Positions 46,235-57,248 of a stretch of DNA of 64,000 nucleotides are shown here, piece after piece; the stretch's first letter is position 1; each line of letters begins with the position of its first letter. A program made the translations under genes and the position numbers. The notes beneath the pieces are model-generated. The model did not search any database. It worked only from the letters and a program-made list of their open reading frames with translations, and had not been told where the DNA came from. Source of the DNA: Syncephalastrum monosporum B8922 (lineage: Eukaryota; Mucoromycota; Mucoromycetes; Mucorales; Syncephalastraceae); assembly GCA_000697355.1 (NCBI GenBank), contig JNEN01001243.1, positions 124,001-188,000 on the forward strand, given 5' to 3'.

Positions 46235-48002
46235 CTACTCTTCGTCTCCTTCTTCGGGCTGCACCACCAAGAAGTCCGTCGTTGTGTGGTTCGTGACCGA
46301 TAGATACTTTGGAATGCAGCTTCCTCCCGTGAAATCTGTTCATATCGCACCATTTAGCGTATCTTGTCACCCATGCGCCTCCCCCCCTTCTTCCATCCCT
46401 ATTCATACGTACCGAACGAGGTGTTTGGGTCGCAGTAGCATTTGCCAAGCGTGAGCCAGGATGGACCCGTAGGACAATGCTCGAAAAAATCATGCTTATA
46501 CCCGATATCATAGAACCAATGGACGTCCTTGGCTCCGAGCATAAGGGCGACAGCAATACTATGCTACAAACAAGATGCACCATTAATTTCGTGCAAGGAA
46601 CAGATAAAACCGTGTATTGTTGATATAGAAGTGCTGTACATACCACCGGGGCATCACCCCATCGTTCGTAGAAGAACCCTCCTGCTTGGTCAAGATGTCG
46701 AAAATAGGCCTGGTAGCCTTCGGATCGCATAAACTTGACCGACGCAATCTAGTATTTTCTGTTAGCCTACACCCAATGGACAAGAGAGAACCCACGCCAC
46801 ACGCCACACCCACACGCCACACGCCACCGGCTCAATTTGATACCTCAAAGTTACTCCAGAAATGACAAAGATTGTAAGACCAGCCGTTGTCATCCGTGAT
46901 CCAGTTGAGCAGGCTGTCTGGCCGAGTGCGCGGGTATATGTACTGAGGGTGCGCTTTCACAAATTCAAGGGTCGAGTCCCACAAGGTCTCCACTGTCGCA
47001 CGGTATTCACCCAAGGCAATCGTGAAACCTGGTTGGAAAGAAAAACATTCGAGGAGTAAGCACCATAAAGTATTTTGGAGATGGAGAAGGTCGCAGCCGG
47101 GCTATGCGGTATGCATGGTTGTACATACCATATTTCAGGTCTCTTTCTTGCATCAAGCGGAACGGATCGTATTCAATATCGCACGAAAACTTGACGCCCG
47201 GCTCCACACGCCTGTACATATTCTATGAGTCTTTCTGCTCTGGCTCTCTCCCGTTCAAGTACCAGTAATAGTCCAAGCCGTCCAAAAGAGGGTGCAACAT
47301 GAAGAAGCCAGACTGGTAACGGCACATGTGGCGGTAACTTTCGCTGCCGCCGTACGGAATGCCCATGGCCCGCATATGCTCGCGGCATTCTTGGGCATAG
47401 GTCTGGTTGATATGATCAGGGTAACTCCAATGCTCGGTGGGGACAAGGCCAAAGTACGTCTCAGCGTTTGTCATTTGGCGTGACATGTTTTTAAATTCTT
47501 CTGTGAATGGTTCCTCATTTAAGAAGATCCAGGGATAGTTGTACTTGTGATTAAATCGATCCTCCAGGTATCTCATGGAGGACCGCAGGGCATAGATTTC
47601 CTTGTTGCGGGCCAAGACGACGAAGGCAGCCTTGACGCGGCCCTGGCTTGTGTCGGTGAGCCGCGCGTACTCGCTGTCCTGTGGAGGGACGGCAACCACC
47701 GCAGCCTCATCCTTCTTGCTGGATTCAGCTGAGGGCAAAGGGCTTTCGCTGGGGGGAGATGATTCGTCCGCTGGTGTAAGGCGTGAAGGCATCCATAAGG
47801 CTTTGTCCGGGAGCGCATTCTGGCCGACGCGCCGAGCGGCGCTCATGAACGCCTCGTAGCATTGTTTGGAGGAACCACAGTTCAAAGCGTCTGTACTCTT
47901 GTCATGGACAAACAGGAGCCACACGGCCCCGAAGGTAGCCAGCCCGACGAGGATGAGACTGAGAGTCCACCGGGACAAGCATTGCCTTGCCGGTCGAAAC
48001 AT
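46235..48002 (-). CDS. GT15 alpha-1,2-mannosyltransferase (KTR/MNT family), paralogue 1
   Basis: This Golgi type II membrane protein has a short cytoplasmic [13 protein letters not shown], an anchor ([19 protein letters not shown]) and a Ser/Pro stem. The GT15 catalytic domain has [101 protein letters not shown] and [18 protein letters not shown]. The last exon gives [14 protein letters not shown] and ends in EEGDEE. The expected nucleophile glutamate (in SNFE) and metal-binding residues are present. The enzyme adds alpha-1,2-mannose from GDP-mannose to O- or N-glycans. About six exons. First of three tandem GT15 genes; paralogue 2 lies just upstream in the same direction. Confidence 0.93.
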
Positions 48003-48453
48003 TTCAATCGGAACGAGAGTAAGAAAAGAAGAAGAATATGAAAGAAAGAAGGAGTCGCTTGACTATGAAAATGGCGGCCCGTTTTCTCTAAAATGATAAA
48101 AAAAAAATTCCATTTCAAAGCGCTTTCACAAGAATGCAACACCATGCACACACTGCCGTCTGGCCCGTGCAGCGTTTTCTGTGCACATGCATTATACCAA
48201 ATTTGGCATCATGATCCAGCTGAAGGAAACGAGGGGTTTTGCATCTCCCATACGCTTGGTGTGTCGATATCAGGTGCGTATTGTGTGTGCGCACATTTTT
48301 TTTTCTTGATTCTGTTTAATAGAATATAGAATATAAAAATATAGAGTATACGTGATATAAGCACTATATAGATGTAAGCATTCCTGTATTGTGAACCCAG
48401 CCCGTGGGTGTTCCTATCTACATCGCTACAACTGTTTTGGCTCTTTGTCAAGT
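48003..48453 (-). other. intergenic region between GT15 paralogues 1 and 2
   Basis: This 450-bp spacer holds the promoter of GT15 paralogue 1 and the 3' end of paralogue 2. It is AT-rich near 48300-48370. No coding exon is recognised. Confidence 0.5.
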
Positions 48454-50040
48454 CTATTCAACCCCGATCCCGAGTTCGAATAAGTCGTCCAGTTCCAAGC
48501 GATCGACAATGAAATTGGTGCTTTCCACGAGCGCGTCACGGTCAATATATTTGAGCAGGTCAAGCGTACAGCTTTCAGGTCGGATGACTACTAGGGTGTG
48601 AGCTCACATCTTTCACTAAGCAGTAGAGCCTCACCAAAACTTTTGTCAACGTCGCATGTGCACTTGGATGCATACTTGGTTGTTAAGGGGCAGTGGGAAG
48701 CCACCAAGTATTCATAGCCCACCTCTTCAAAGTACTGAATTTGGTCGCGCTCTAGGAACATGGCTGCGGCTAATGTATGCACGGTTCCCTCGGACCACCT
48801 AAGTACGTATCGTAAGTAGCCATAGATAACCGAATGAGATGTACCTTTCATAAAAGAAACCACCCAAACGATCAAGAAACTCAAAGTACTGTTGATAAGC
48901 AGGAGATCTAAAGAACGCAAGATCGACAATGCCAAAATTGGACCATAGCTCGCAATTATTGTACTCGTCGTCTTCGTCCAGCATCCAGGGCATCACCGAC
49001 TGATCGCTGGGAACAATGAACTTCGGATTCGCGTCTATAAAGTGGCGTGTGACGGGCCAAAGGCTCTTGGAGGCCTCAGGCAACTCGCGTGCAGAGATGG
49101 CAAAGCCAACCGTCTTGTTGTTGGTACGCATTTGTAGAAAAGGATCGGTGTCCAAATCGCAGGTATAGTGCGATCCGGCTTCGACACGCCAGGCATAGTC
49201 GACGCCTTGCAAAAGGGGATGATGGAAGAAAAAGCCAGAATGGTACCTGTCCGTATGGACCAGAGTCAGTTACCGACTATACTGCATCCTAGCTTGTCTG
49301 CTCTCTTTTTTTTTTTTTGTTTTTAATTCTTTTTACCTGGCTCGCTGGTGATACAGCATACTATTGCCTTTGTAGACGTGCGCCGCCTCCATGTTTTTGA
49401 ATGCCTTTTCTGTCTTGGCTACTGAGACCCAGGCGGGCAGATCCCATGCCACCGAATCGATCTTGCCGAAGTAGACGCGCGATGCCGTGACACGACTCAC
49501 ATATTTACGGAATTTGGAAGCAAGGAACTCATTGCTGAGGATCACCCATGGGTATCGGTGGTGTTTGTTAAAGCGATCCTCGAGACTACGCATGGTTTCG
49601 CGGATACTGTGAATATCCTCGTTACGCACGACCATATAGAACACGCCCTTGACTGGCAGATGCTGCCATGCCGCCTCGTCGATCGGACCTTCGTCTGGTG
49701 GAGCCTCCTTTTCAATGTGCGAGACTTGCCAATGCTCGGGCAACGGTGCGCGGGACGATGGGTTTGTAGAGTGCTGGAGATGTTCATCTGTTTCTCCTAA
49801 GGGCACTTCTGTCTCTCTGCGAAAGCGGTTGCACATCTTTTGAACAAACTCAAGTCCACGCGGATCAACGGCGGCGTACTGCTCGTCACTGACGCGACTA
49901 ATCCCAAGATACAGACCGCCGATGAGTATGCTCAGAAACACAAGCGTCCGGACCAAAACACGCCACTTTCGGCGCCATGCAAAGGAGGCTGGAGCCGCTG
50001 GATGGTGTGATTTGTCGTACTTGTTGGATCGATGAAACAT
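48454..50040 (-). CDS. divergent GT15 mannosyltransferase-like protein, paralogue 2 (catalytic residue changed)
   Basis: The type II layout is kept: a basic MFHRSNKYDKSHH, an anchor (LVRTLVFLSILIGGLYLGI), a stem and a GT15 fold. Recognisable segments are [109 protein letters not shown] and IQYFEEVGYEYLVASHCP. Against its neighbours, CHFWSNFE reads CELWSNFG, so the expected nucleophile Glu is Gly. SESYRHMCR is replaced by SMLYHQRAR, and VEPxV by VEAGS. The frame is intact over several exons, so it is not an obvious pseudogene. It may be an inactive partner or have altered chemistry. It is divergent from paralogue 3 over a 311-bp promoter. Confidence 0.85.
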
Positions 50041-50351
50041 ACAGAAAAGAAAGAAAAAGGGGGTACGTTGAGAAAGAAGTCCTCGCGTTATTTACTGAGA
50101 AAAATGGGATACATACCGACTGACATCTCGCGTTGTCCCCCCTTGCAACAGATGTGTGCGCGCATTGACTGCAAGGGGATGCATCTTACCGGTTTAGAAC
50201 ACAAGATATGACCGTGTCTGTGGTATGCATAAAATGAAAAATCGCCAAAACAGAAAACAAAAAGCGGAAAACAAAACGAGTGTCCTTTCTGTCCCCTTTT
50301 TTGAGGCATTCTCTCTCTTCATTTCTATTTTTTCATAAACCTATCATCGCA
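50041..50351. other. bidirectional promoter region of GT15 paralogues 2 and 3
   Basis: Only 311 bp separate the divergent start codons, so the two mannosyltransferase genes probably share control elements. Pyrimidine-rich sequence lies immediately before the paralogue 3 start. I do not recognise a specific factor site. Confidence 0.5.
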
Positions 50352-51908
50352 ATGCTTGCGGCGGCGGCGCGACGATATCCTTACATCCTTTTACAGATCG
50401 TCGTGTTCACGTATGTTCTATGCGGTCTGGGATACATCGTTAAAAAGCACTATCGTGGTCACCGGCTACCATGGCAAGAGACGCCGACGCCACCTGATAT
50501 GGAAGGTGAAATGATTACCTCGACAGATTACAGCTTCGGTACACATCCCAGGAATTATACCACTGGGCCTCGCTACAACCCCCACCAAATGACCGTCCAG
50601 TTGCCGGAAGCAGGCAGCCATTCACCTCGCGTCAAAGCCGGCTTCATTGTGTTAGTGCGCAACAGCGAGCTTTTTGGCATGTTGCAGTCCATGCGCGATC
50701 TTGGTATGCTAACAGCAAAAATATCACTTTAACGTGCCGATGTTGATGGTTCTGCTCTGTTTTAGAAAATCACTTCAACAAAAAGTTCACATATCCATGG
50801 ATTTTTTTGAACAACGAACCTTTCACCGAGGAATTCAAGACATTGACGACGCAAGCTACGGCAGGCAAGACGTATTATGGCCTCGTCGATGAGTCTATGT
50901 GGTCCTACCCATCGTGGATCAACCAGACATTTGCGGCCGAGCGACGGGAGGCCATGGCTAGTGTGCCCTACGGTACGAGCGAGAGCTATCGGCACATGTG
51001 TCGCTTCCAAAGGTATATAATTATGGAAAGGCAAAAAAAAAAAAAACGCTTGACTTACATGTTTTTGGACATAGTGGCTTCTTCTATCGTCATCCTTTGG
51101 TACAGGAACTCGGCTGGGAGTATTACTGGCGCGTGGAGCCAGACGTGCGCTACTACTGTGAGCTCGACTATGACCCATTCCTTTACATGAAAGAAAACAA
51201 AAAGCAATACGGTATGTCCTTCCTAACAATCTGGGATTACTCTAACTCGTAAGTCGATCCAGGCTTCACCATCTCTTTCAAAGAGCATGCAGGAACAATT
51301 GGCACTTTGTGGCATACCGTACGCGAGTTTGTCAAACAGACGAGGATCATGGGCAAAGACTATTTTAGCAACTTTGCCGATGAGAGTCTTTACCGGTTCA
51401 TCACAGACGAGAAGGGTGACAGATATAATCAGTGCCACTTTTGGACCAATTTCGAGATTGCACGACTCGATCTCTGGCAGAGTGAGCCCTACTCAATGTT
51501 TTTCGAGTTCCTCGACAGGACGGGCGGCTTCTTTTACGAGCGCTGGGGCGATGCACCTGTCGTACGTACTTGTCCCCCAGGATTGTTCATGGGAAGTTGA
51601 CTGTTTTCAAAATCTAGCATTCCATCTTTGCCTCCCTGTTTTTGAGAAAAGACGAGGTACATTACTTTCACGACATTGGATACAAGCATTCGATATACCA
51701 GCACTGTCCAGAGTCAGAGAATCTTTTGCAAAGGTGCTATTGCGATCCAGGAAAAACACTAGGTAATGCTTGTTTCCTTCCAAGAAGACGGGGTCTAAAA
51801 GAGCTTCCAATAGATTATACGGATCCTATGAGCTGTCTCAACGAGTATATGGATGCCCAGAACGCACCAGTACCGGTGGGCAAGACAATCGGCGAAATAT
51901 TTGACTGA
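50352..51908 (+). CDS. GT15 alpha-1,2-mannosyltransferase (KTR/MNT family), paralogue 3
   Basis: The start is MLAAAARRYPYILLQIVVF with the anchor in the first 30 residues. The catalytic domain includes [109 protein letters not shown] and VHYFHDIGYKHSIYQHCP with RCYCDPGKTL, then a short C-terminal exon ending KTIGEIFD. All expected GT15 catalytic positions are present, including the Glu in TNFE. Six exons, with small introns at about 50704, 51015, 51211, 51561 and 51761. With paralogue 1 it is the functional enzyme pair of the cluster. Whether it acts on O- or N-linked mannans is unknown. Confidence 0.93.
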
Positions 51909-53251
51909 TCCATGGGATTGATTGACTTTCGCCTTTTTCATCGACTCCGTACGCCAATAAAATGCCCTCGGGCACTGATACGGGACACTCAGCAGATAAG
52001 CATGGATGCTGTCCAATTGCACTGCACCCAAAGCTACCTTAGACATATGCTTCGAAAGACTATGACGCACTTTATGTCATTGCTAATCAAAAATTAATAA
52101 CACCAAAAAGAGTCATTCCAAAGCATGGTCTCTGGTTGAATTTTGGCAACAGAACTTCGAATAACCATTTTTGTGTCTTTGGTCGAAACTGAGAATCTTC
52201 CCATATTACAAGGTTCCATTCACATTTTGGGTGAAGGTGTAGGAGTAGCTTTACTTCTCAACACCCATTTTTACCATTATAACCCCATTGTCCCATTCCC
52301 TACAGTATGGCAAGGGCTTACGAGATTCCTATCTCCTGGAATCTCGTGTCCTGGACATGTGTGAACACAAACGAGTGCCTGGATTCATTGTACGTACAGG
52401 ACTGTATATGTATAAAAATTATAATCTAGAATACAGCCTGTAAACCGGCAAAATCCCTACGATATTACAAGGCGTGTATAGTACAAAAGATACGTCTCGG
52501 TTTCTAATATCAAAGCTTAGTGCAAGAAAAATGCAAAATCTATTAGATCCTTTCCCGTGAGGAAGGCACAGGGGCCGCTAGGCTGTCGAAGACAGGGATG
52601 CCGTTGGAGCGGTGATCCATGTTTATGTATGCGTACATAGGATCTGTTCGTTGTGATATGTACATGCAGTATATCATATCGCTTGGGAGCATGTACAAAT
52701 GATTGACGAATCTACCTCGGTCGAGACTGCCTCACCGTGTCTATTCTGTGTTGACGCACGCGCGCCCACCCGGGCCCAACATGCTGACGATGCATATGGG
52801 TGCGAGGAGCACTTGATAAAGACCACCTTGAGATCACCTCCGGCTGAAGTGAAGACGGGCGGTTGTAAAAAAAAGTATTAAGGATAACGCGTATATCATA
52901 TAATGTAGCAAGTTCGATGATACGGTATTAATCACCAGCTTTTAGAACGATGATAGACAGCAGAATATTGTAGTTACAACAAGTTCAATCTATTTTATGA
53001 ATAAAAATCAAAGAATATAGTGAGGCTATTATCTGCTAGAGGCTATTATCAAAAAGAATATAATGTGCTCGATAATTATTACGGATCGTCACCGAATCAT
53101 GATGCGACGTCGAAGCTTATTTCTCGATGCATGATACACAGGATTCGTCGCACATAAAATAGTGGTTTCCAAGATCCATTCTAGGTATCTGCGATAACTG
53201 GCTTTGCTGACTACATCGAATAGTCCCATTATGGTGGTATCTCAAGACAGT
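51909..53251. other. AT-rich convergent intergenic region
   Basis: This 1.3-kb spacer lies between tail-to-tail genes. A short direct repeat, GAGGCTATTATC, occurs near 53022 and 53039. No ORF has a recognisable domain. I see no mobile element ends. Confidence 0.5.
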
Positions 53252-53916
53252 TCAATCAATGTCCATGGCATTAGAGTCGTGCACGCTGTCATCGTCGTCA
53301 CTTTCCTCCTCGTTCTTTTTTTCGTTTATCTACGTAAAGTTGGATGTCAGGAAGTGTATGCATAAAGAGATCTTCAAGCTTACTTTTCTCTCTTCTTCGG
53401 ACGTAGCATAGCGCCAGGAAAAATCGTGATACAGCAGAGTATCAGGCGATGGATGCCTTGTAAAAATAAGCCTATCTTTTCCAAAAAAAAAAAAAAGATC
53501 GCTGCTTACATTGGGTTTCTTAGGATAAAAGTTGGAATCACCAATTCACCGTCTGCGCCCTTTTGCTCCATGGGTAATACAGCTCCATTTACGTGGGTGC
53601 TGACAAGGGCTGTCTTTTCCACTTGCACATGCAAGTCGCGGTCTTTGGGTGGGCTCTCGTTGAGCTCAGGATACTGTGTAACGGATTGAGGCGAGACAGT
53701 TGCGTCGGTCATGACGGCCTCTGCTGAACTGGGAAGCCATCCTCCTTGTTGTCGTTGTGCAGGCTCGTTACCGAGTGACAGTGCTGCAATGTCGCGCGCA
53801 AACTGCTCTGAAATGTACTTCTTCCGAGCATGCTCGCTGCCGAGTCGATCGTAATCCGTAGGTGAAGGTATACGCTTAATGTGAGTGGGTGATCGATTCT
53901 GGTCGAAGGAAGCCAT
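53252..53916 (-). CDS. hypothetical protein with acidic C terminus
   Basis: Three exons give about 180 residues. The start is MASFDQNRSPTHIKRIPSP. A likely disordered middle holds LGSEHARKKYISEQFARDI and many Ser/Gln/Pro. A compact segment, VIPTFILRNPMHPSPDTLL then YHDFSWRYATSEEERK, spans the first intron and looks like the conserved core. The last exon is INEKKNEEESDDDDSVHDS and ends AMDID. I do not recognise a family. The acidic tail and basic N-terminal patch suggest a nuclear protein, which is inference. Splice joins hold the frame across both introns, supporting a real gene. Confidence 0.6.
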
Positions 53917-54444
53917 TCGTATTCAACAGGGAAAAGAAAAGAAAGAAAAGGAAAGAGCTTCGAAAACTGTCGCGCATGAATACAGCTAAAAAAATCAACT
54001 CCGGCTCAGTTGGCAGCTTGGGGGCGTTATAGGAGTGTTCTCTCTCTGTAAGATTACTATAAGTCAAGGTATATGATCAGCTTGGTACTTGGATAGGTTC
54101 AAGGATACCGTAAACTTGTGTAGCTGTATGGAGCATGCATAAAATATGAAACAGTGGTGTATTAGTGTGGTGTATGATAGGGAGAGGAATCATTTTAGTA
54201 ATCAAGCCTCTCTCCTTCCTTTTTTATTTGCCACCGTTTTATTGAATACTATATGCAGCAGATGTCATCGGTTGAAATGGATTGCAGAATATAATTGCTC
54301 ACCAGGTGGATCTTGTTTGATGGTAGTGAGACGATGGAACCGATATAAGTGCTACACAGACGGCGGATGATATGCTACGGAACGACCTTAATCGAGCGGT
54401 GAGTAAACTTACATGACAACTTTTTTTTCTTTGTTTCAGATACC
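53917..54444. other. divergent promoter region of two hypothetical genes
   Basis: This 528-bp spacer includes a probable 5' UTR intron of the right-hand gene: a GTGAGT donor near 54400 and a long T-rich acceptor TTTCAG at about 54439, five bases before its ATG. No coding sequence is seen. Confidence 0.45.
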
Positions 54445-54915
54445 ATGAGCGACTGCGATACCTGTGGAGGGTGCTTCTCAAGTACAACCCAATGTCAGCC
54501 GACAAAAGTGGGTGGAGCCGCCATCAGCCAAGACCAGCACTTTTACTCGCTGTTGCAACAAGCTAAATCAGCAAGAACAACTGCAAGCGAAGATCATGAC
54601 CACACGATTCCAACGATTGTCAGCATCCTATCCCAAAACGTATATGCCTCGCAAACAGCGCTGCTTGGCGCATACCGCCAACTGGAGCTTTCTGACTTTA
54701 TGGATTTAGCCACACTGTGCTACGAGCGGCACATTGTCGGATCGCACGTTGCTTGGGCCTGGGAGTTCTGCGACAACGATCCAAGCGCCTTGTTGTCGCT
54801 ATTAAAGCAAGGCAAAACTCATTCACTGTACGACCATCTCGACGGACAGGCAGAAGTGCATGAAGTTTTCAATGGCATGCCCGAAGGCGCTGCCGGGCGC
54901 GTCACACGCATATAA
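54445..54915 (+). CDS. hypothetical protein with cysteine-rich N terminus
   Basis: A single exon encodes 156 residues. The start MSDCDTCGGCFSSTTQCQP has four Cys within 17 residues (a CxxC-GGC cluster), which could bind metal. The rest appears helical: DQHFYSLLQQAKSARTTAS, TIPTIVSILSQNVYASQTA, ALLGAYRQLELSDFMDLAT and VAWAWEFCDNDPSALLSLL. I do not recognise a family. The good ATG context directly after a T-rich splice acceptor and the plausible amino-acid composition support coding; the lack of a known domain limits confidence. Confidence 0.55.
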   Translation: MSDCDTCGGCFSSTTQCQPTKVGGAAISQDQHFYSLLQQAKSARTTASEDHDHTIPTIVSILSQNVYASQTALLGAYRQLELSDFMDLATLCYERHIVGSHVAWAWEFCDNDPSALLSLLKQGKTHSLYDHLDGQAEVHEVFNGMPEGAAGRVTRI

Positions 54916-55216
54916 AAACATCATTATTTTTTTTGCTGCCCATTTTACATTGTTTGTCATTGCCTTATTTGACAACCAAAAGCATTGGCCGAAAACAGAA
55001 GCTGTGCTTGCCATCCTTCCCTTTTTTAATATTTTACCAACAACAACAACGATGTCTCTTCTTCTCTGTTCTCCTACATCCATCGCCTTGTAAGTCTTCA
55101 ATACCTACACGTGCATACGTTGTCTATACATCCTACGCGTCTCCCACCGATCTATCGTATTGACCTGAAACACTCTTTTCCAAGACCGAAGCACTTCATA
55201 CACACTGTCAGACACA
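54916..55216 (+). other. intergenic region upstream of F-box/WD40 gene 2
   Basis: This 301-bp spacer between co-oriented genes has T-rich sequence near 54926 and 55023. It contains the 3' UTR of the left gene and the promoter of the right one. No feature is recognised. Confidence 0.45.
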
Positions 55217-57022
55217 ATGTCATTTGTTCCTTCCTCTGTTGATGGAGACGCCACGCGTTCCGATGGCGATTCGGGCTATGCGCCTCACTTTCTGACGAAT
55301 TCCCGGGATGGTGACGACATTGTAATGGGCAACAGCGAGTCCTACTATGGCAGTGCACCAGGTGCAGGTCACGCTGGCTGGCCCGGTAGCCACCCTGTGC
55401 GTGGTATCGTAAACCAAGCTCGGAGGACGCAGTATCACACAGGCCGCACGACTGCTCCGACCATGCTCTTCAACCGCATTGCCTCATCCCCGAAACCGTA
55501 TGAGACGGGTCCCAAGCTCGGTAAAGTGACAAGCTGTTATTCCCATAACAGGCGAAATAGGGGTGCAAAGTGCACCAGCAGTGCAAAATTTCTAACTCTG
55601 TTCTTCATTTGATTGGACAGACTTTCTCAGCTGCTTGCCTTATGAAGTCGCCTCACAAATTATTATCCATCTCGATTTGCGCAGCCTCGCGGCCATGTCC
55701 CGCGTTTGTAAATACTGGTACAGCCTCTTCAACGATAACTCAATGTGGCGGAGGCGGATGGCATCCTGCAACTGGAGCGTACGGCTACCCCGCGAACTGG
55801 GCATTGTGTCCAACGACGATCACCGCATCGACTGGCGCTACTTCTTCCGACAAAAATACCAGCTCGAGCGGCGGTGGACCCTCGGCCAAGTTACCTCCCA
55901 TATCCTGATGGGTCATCAGGACAGCGTCTACTGCGTCCAGCACGATGAGCACAAGCTCATCACTGGCAGTCGCGACTGCACCATCAAGGTCTGGGATTTG
56001 GCCACATACCAGTGCATCCGCACCCTCCAAGGCCACCGTGGTAGCGTGCTCTGCTTGCAATACAAAGATCATGTCATGGTATCCGGCTCCTCCGATGCTA
56101 GCGTCATCGTTTGGGATATGCGGTCCATGCAAGTTATTCGACGTCTCGAGGTACGCTTGCTCACACATCACGACTGGATGATGTCAGTTGTTAACCTGTT
56201 ATTTATCCTGACGCAGGGTCATACTGGGCGGGTCTCTGGTGTTCAATTCAACGAACGCTACATTGTAAGCAGCTCCAAGGACGCCACCATTCGGATATGG
56301 GACTTCAAAACCGGGGCGCTCCTCAACGTCATCCAAGGCCACCGTGGTCCGGTGAATAGCATTCAACTCTATGGAAATCACATTGTCTCGGGCTCCGGTG
56401 ACGGTCTCGTCAAACTCTGGGACGTTCGGACCGGCGCGTGCATCCATCAATATGTCGGTCATGCTCACGGCATTGCATGTGTTCGCTATGATGGCAGCCG
56501 TATCGTCAGCGGGTCGAATGACCATACCATCAAAGTATGGGATGCCGAGGTATGCTACTGAACAAAAAAAGTAATATTCATGCAACGCTGACAACGAACA
56601 ATTCTCGTACCTTTTATTGCTAGACCGGTCGCTGCTTGGCAACCCTCGAAGGTCACCTTGGGCTCGTACGCACTCTCGATTTTGACAATGACAAAATTGT
56701 GAGCGCCAGCTACGACAAGAGTATACGCGTGTGGGACATGAGGTAGGATCCCCGTGATACTTGGATAATAGTCACTTACCCACTATTTTTGGTTTGTGCA
56801 GAACCGGTGCTTGCCTCCTTAACTTTCAAAGCGGGCACTCGAGTTGGGTGTACGACGTCTGCTTTGACAAGCAGAGGATAGTCAGGTAAAGCCGAGCGGG
56901 AATGCAGAATTTTATTTCGCGATTTGTTTGCTAACCTGAAGTGTACCCGTAGTACTGGTCAGGATGGCAGAACCTTAATCATGGATTTTGCCGAAGGCAT
57001 CGATACCCGGTACCTTGCTTAA
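55217..57022 (+). CDS. F-box/WD40 protein, Pof1/Pof11/beta-TrCP-like
   Basis: About six exons. A disordered start (MSFVPSSVDGDATRSDGDS) precedes an F-box, LDFLSCLPYEVASQIIIHL then LAAMSRVCKYWYSLFNDNS. A linker, RIDWRYFFRQKYQLERRW, leads to seven or eight WD40 repeats: LMGHQDSVYCVQHDEHKL with TGSRDCTIKVWDLATY; LQGHRGSVLCLQYKDHV; LEGHTGRVSGVQFNERY with SSSKDATIRIWDF; SGSGDGLVKLWDVRTG; SGSNDHTIKVWDAETG; SASYDKSIRVWDMRTG; and a last strand STGQDGRTLIMDFAEG. It should be a substrate receptor of an SCF ubiquitin ligase. It is clearly a different orthologue group from the Cdc4-like protein 13 kb away. The substrates are unknown. Introns include 55519-55620 and one at about 56151-56217. Confidence 0.88.
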
Positions 57023-57208
57023 ATTTGAAACAAAAGCCGCGCAAAAGGATTGACGACAACAAACCGGTCATACCGATGCATAAGAAAAACATGTCTCCCT
57101 ACACATGCAAAGTTTTCGCTCTTGCCAGCGATCACATCAGCTCACACGATTTCGCATGCACGCATTTATTCTCTCACCTCGTCTTTCCTGTCTCGCCTCT
57201 GAAACACA

Positions 57209-57210
57209 TA

Positions 57211-57245
<35 letters not shown>
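57209..57245. repeat. (CA)n microsatellite
   Basis: A near-perfect CA dinucleotide tract, continuing with CA/CG variation to about 57255, lies about 190 bases downstream of the second F-box/WD40 stop codon. Confidence 0.9.
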
Positions 57246-57248
<3 letters not shown>

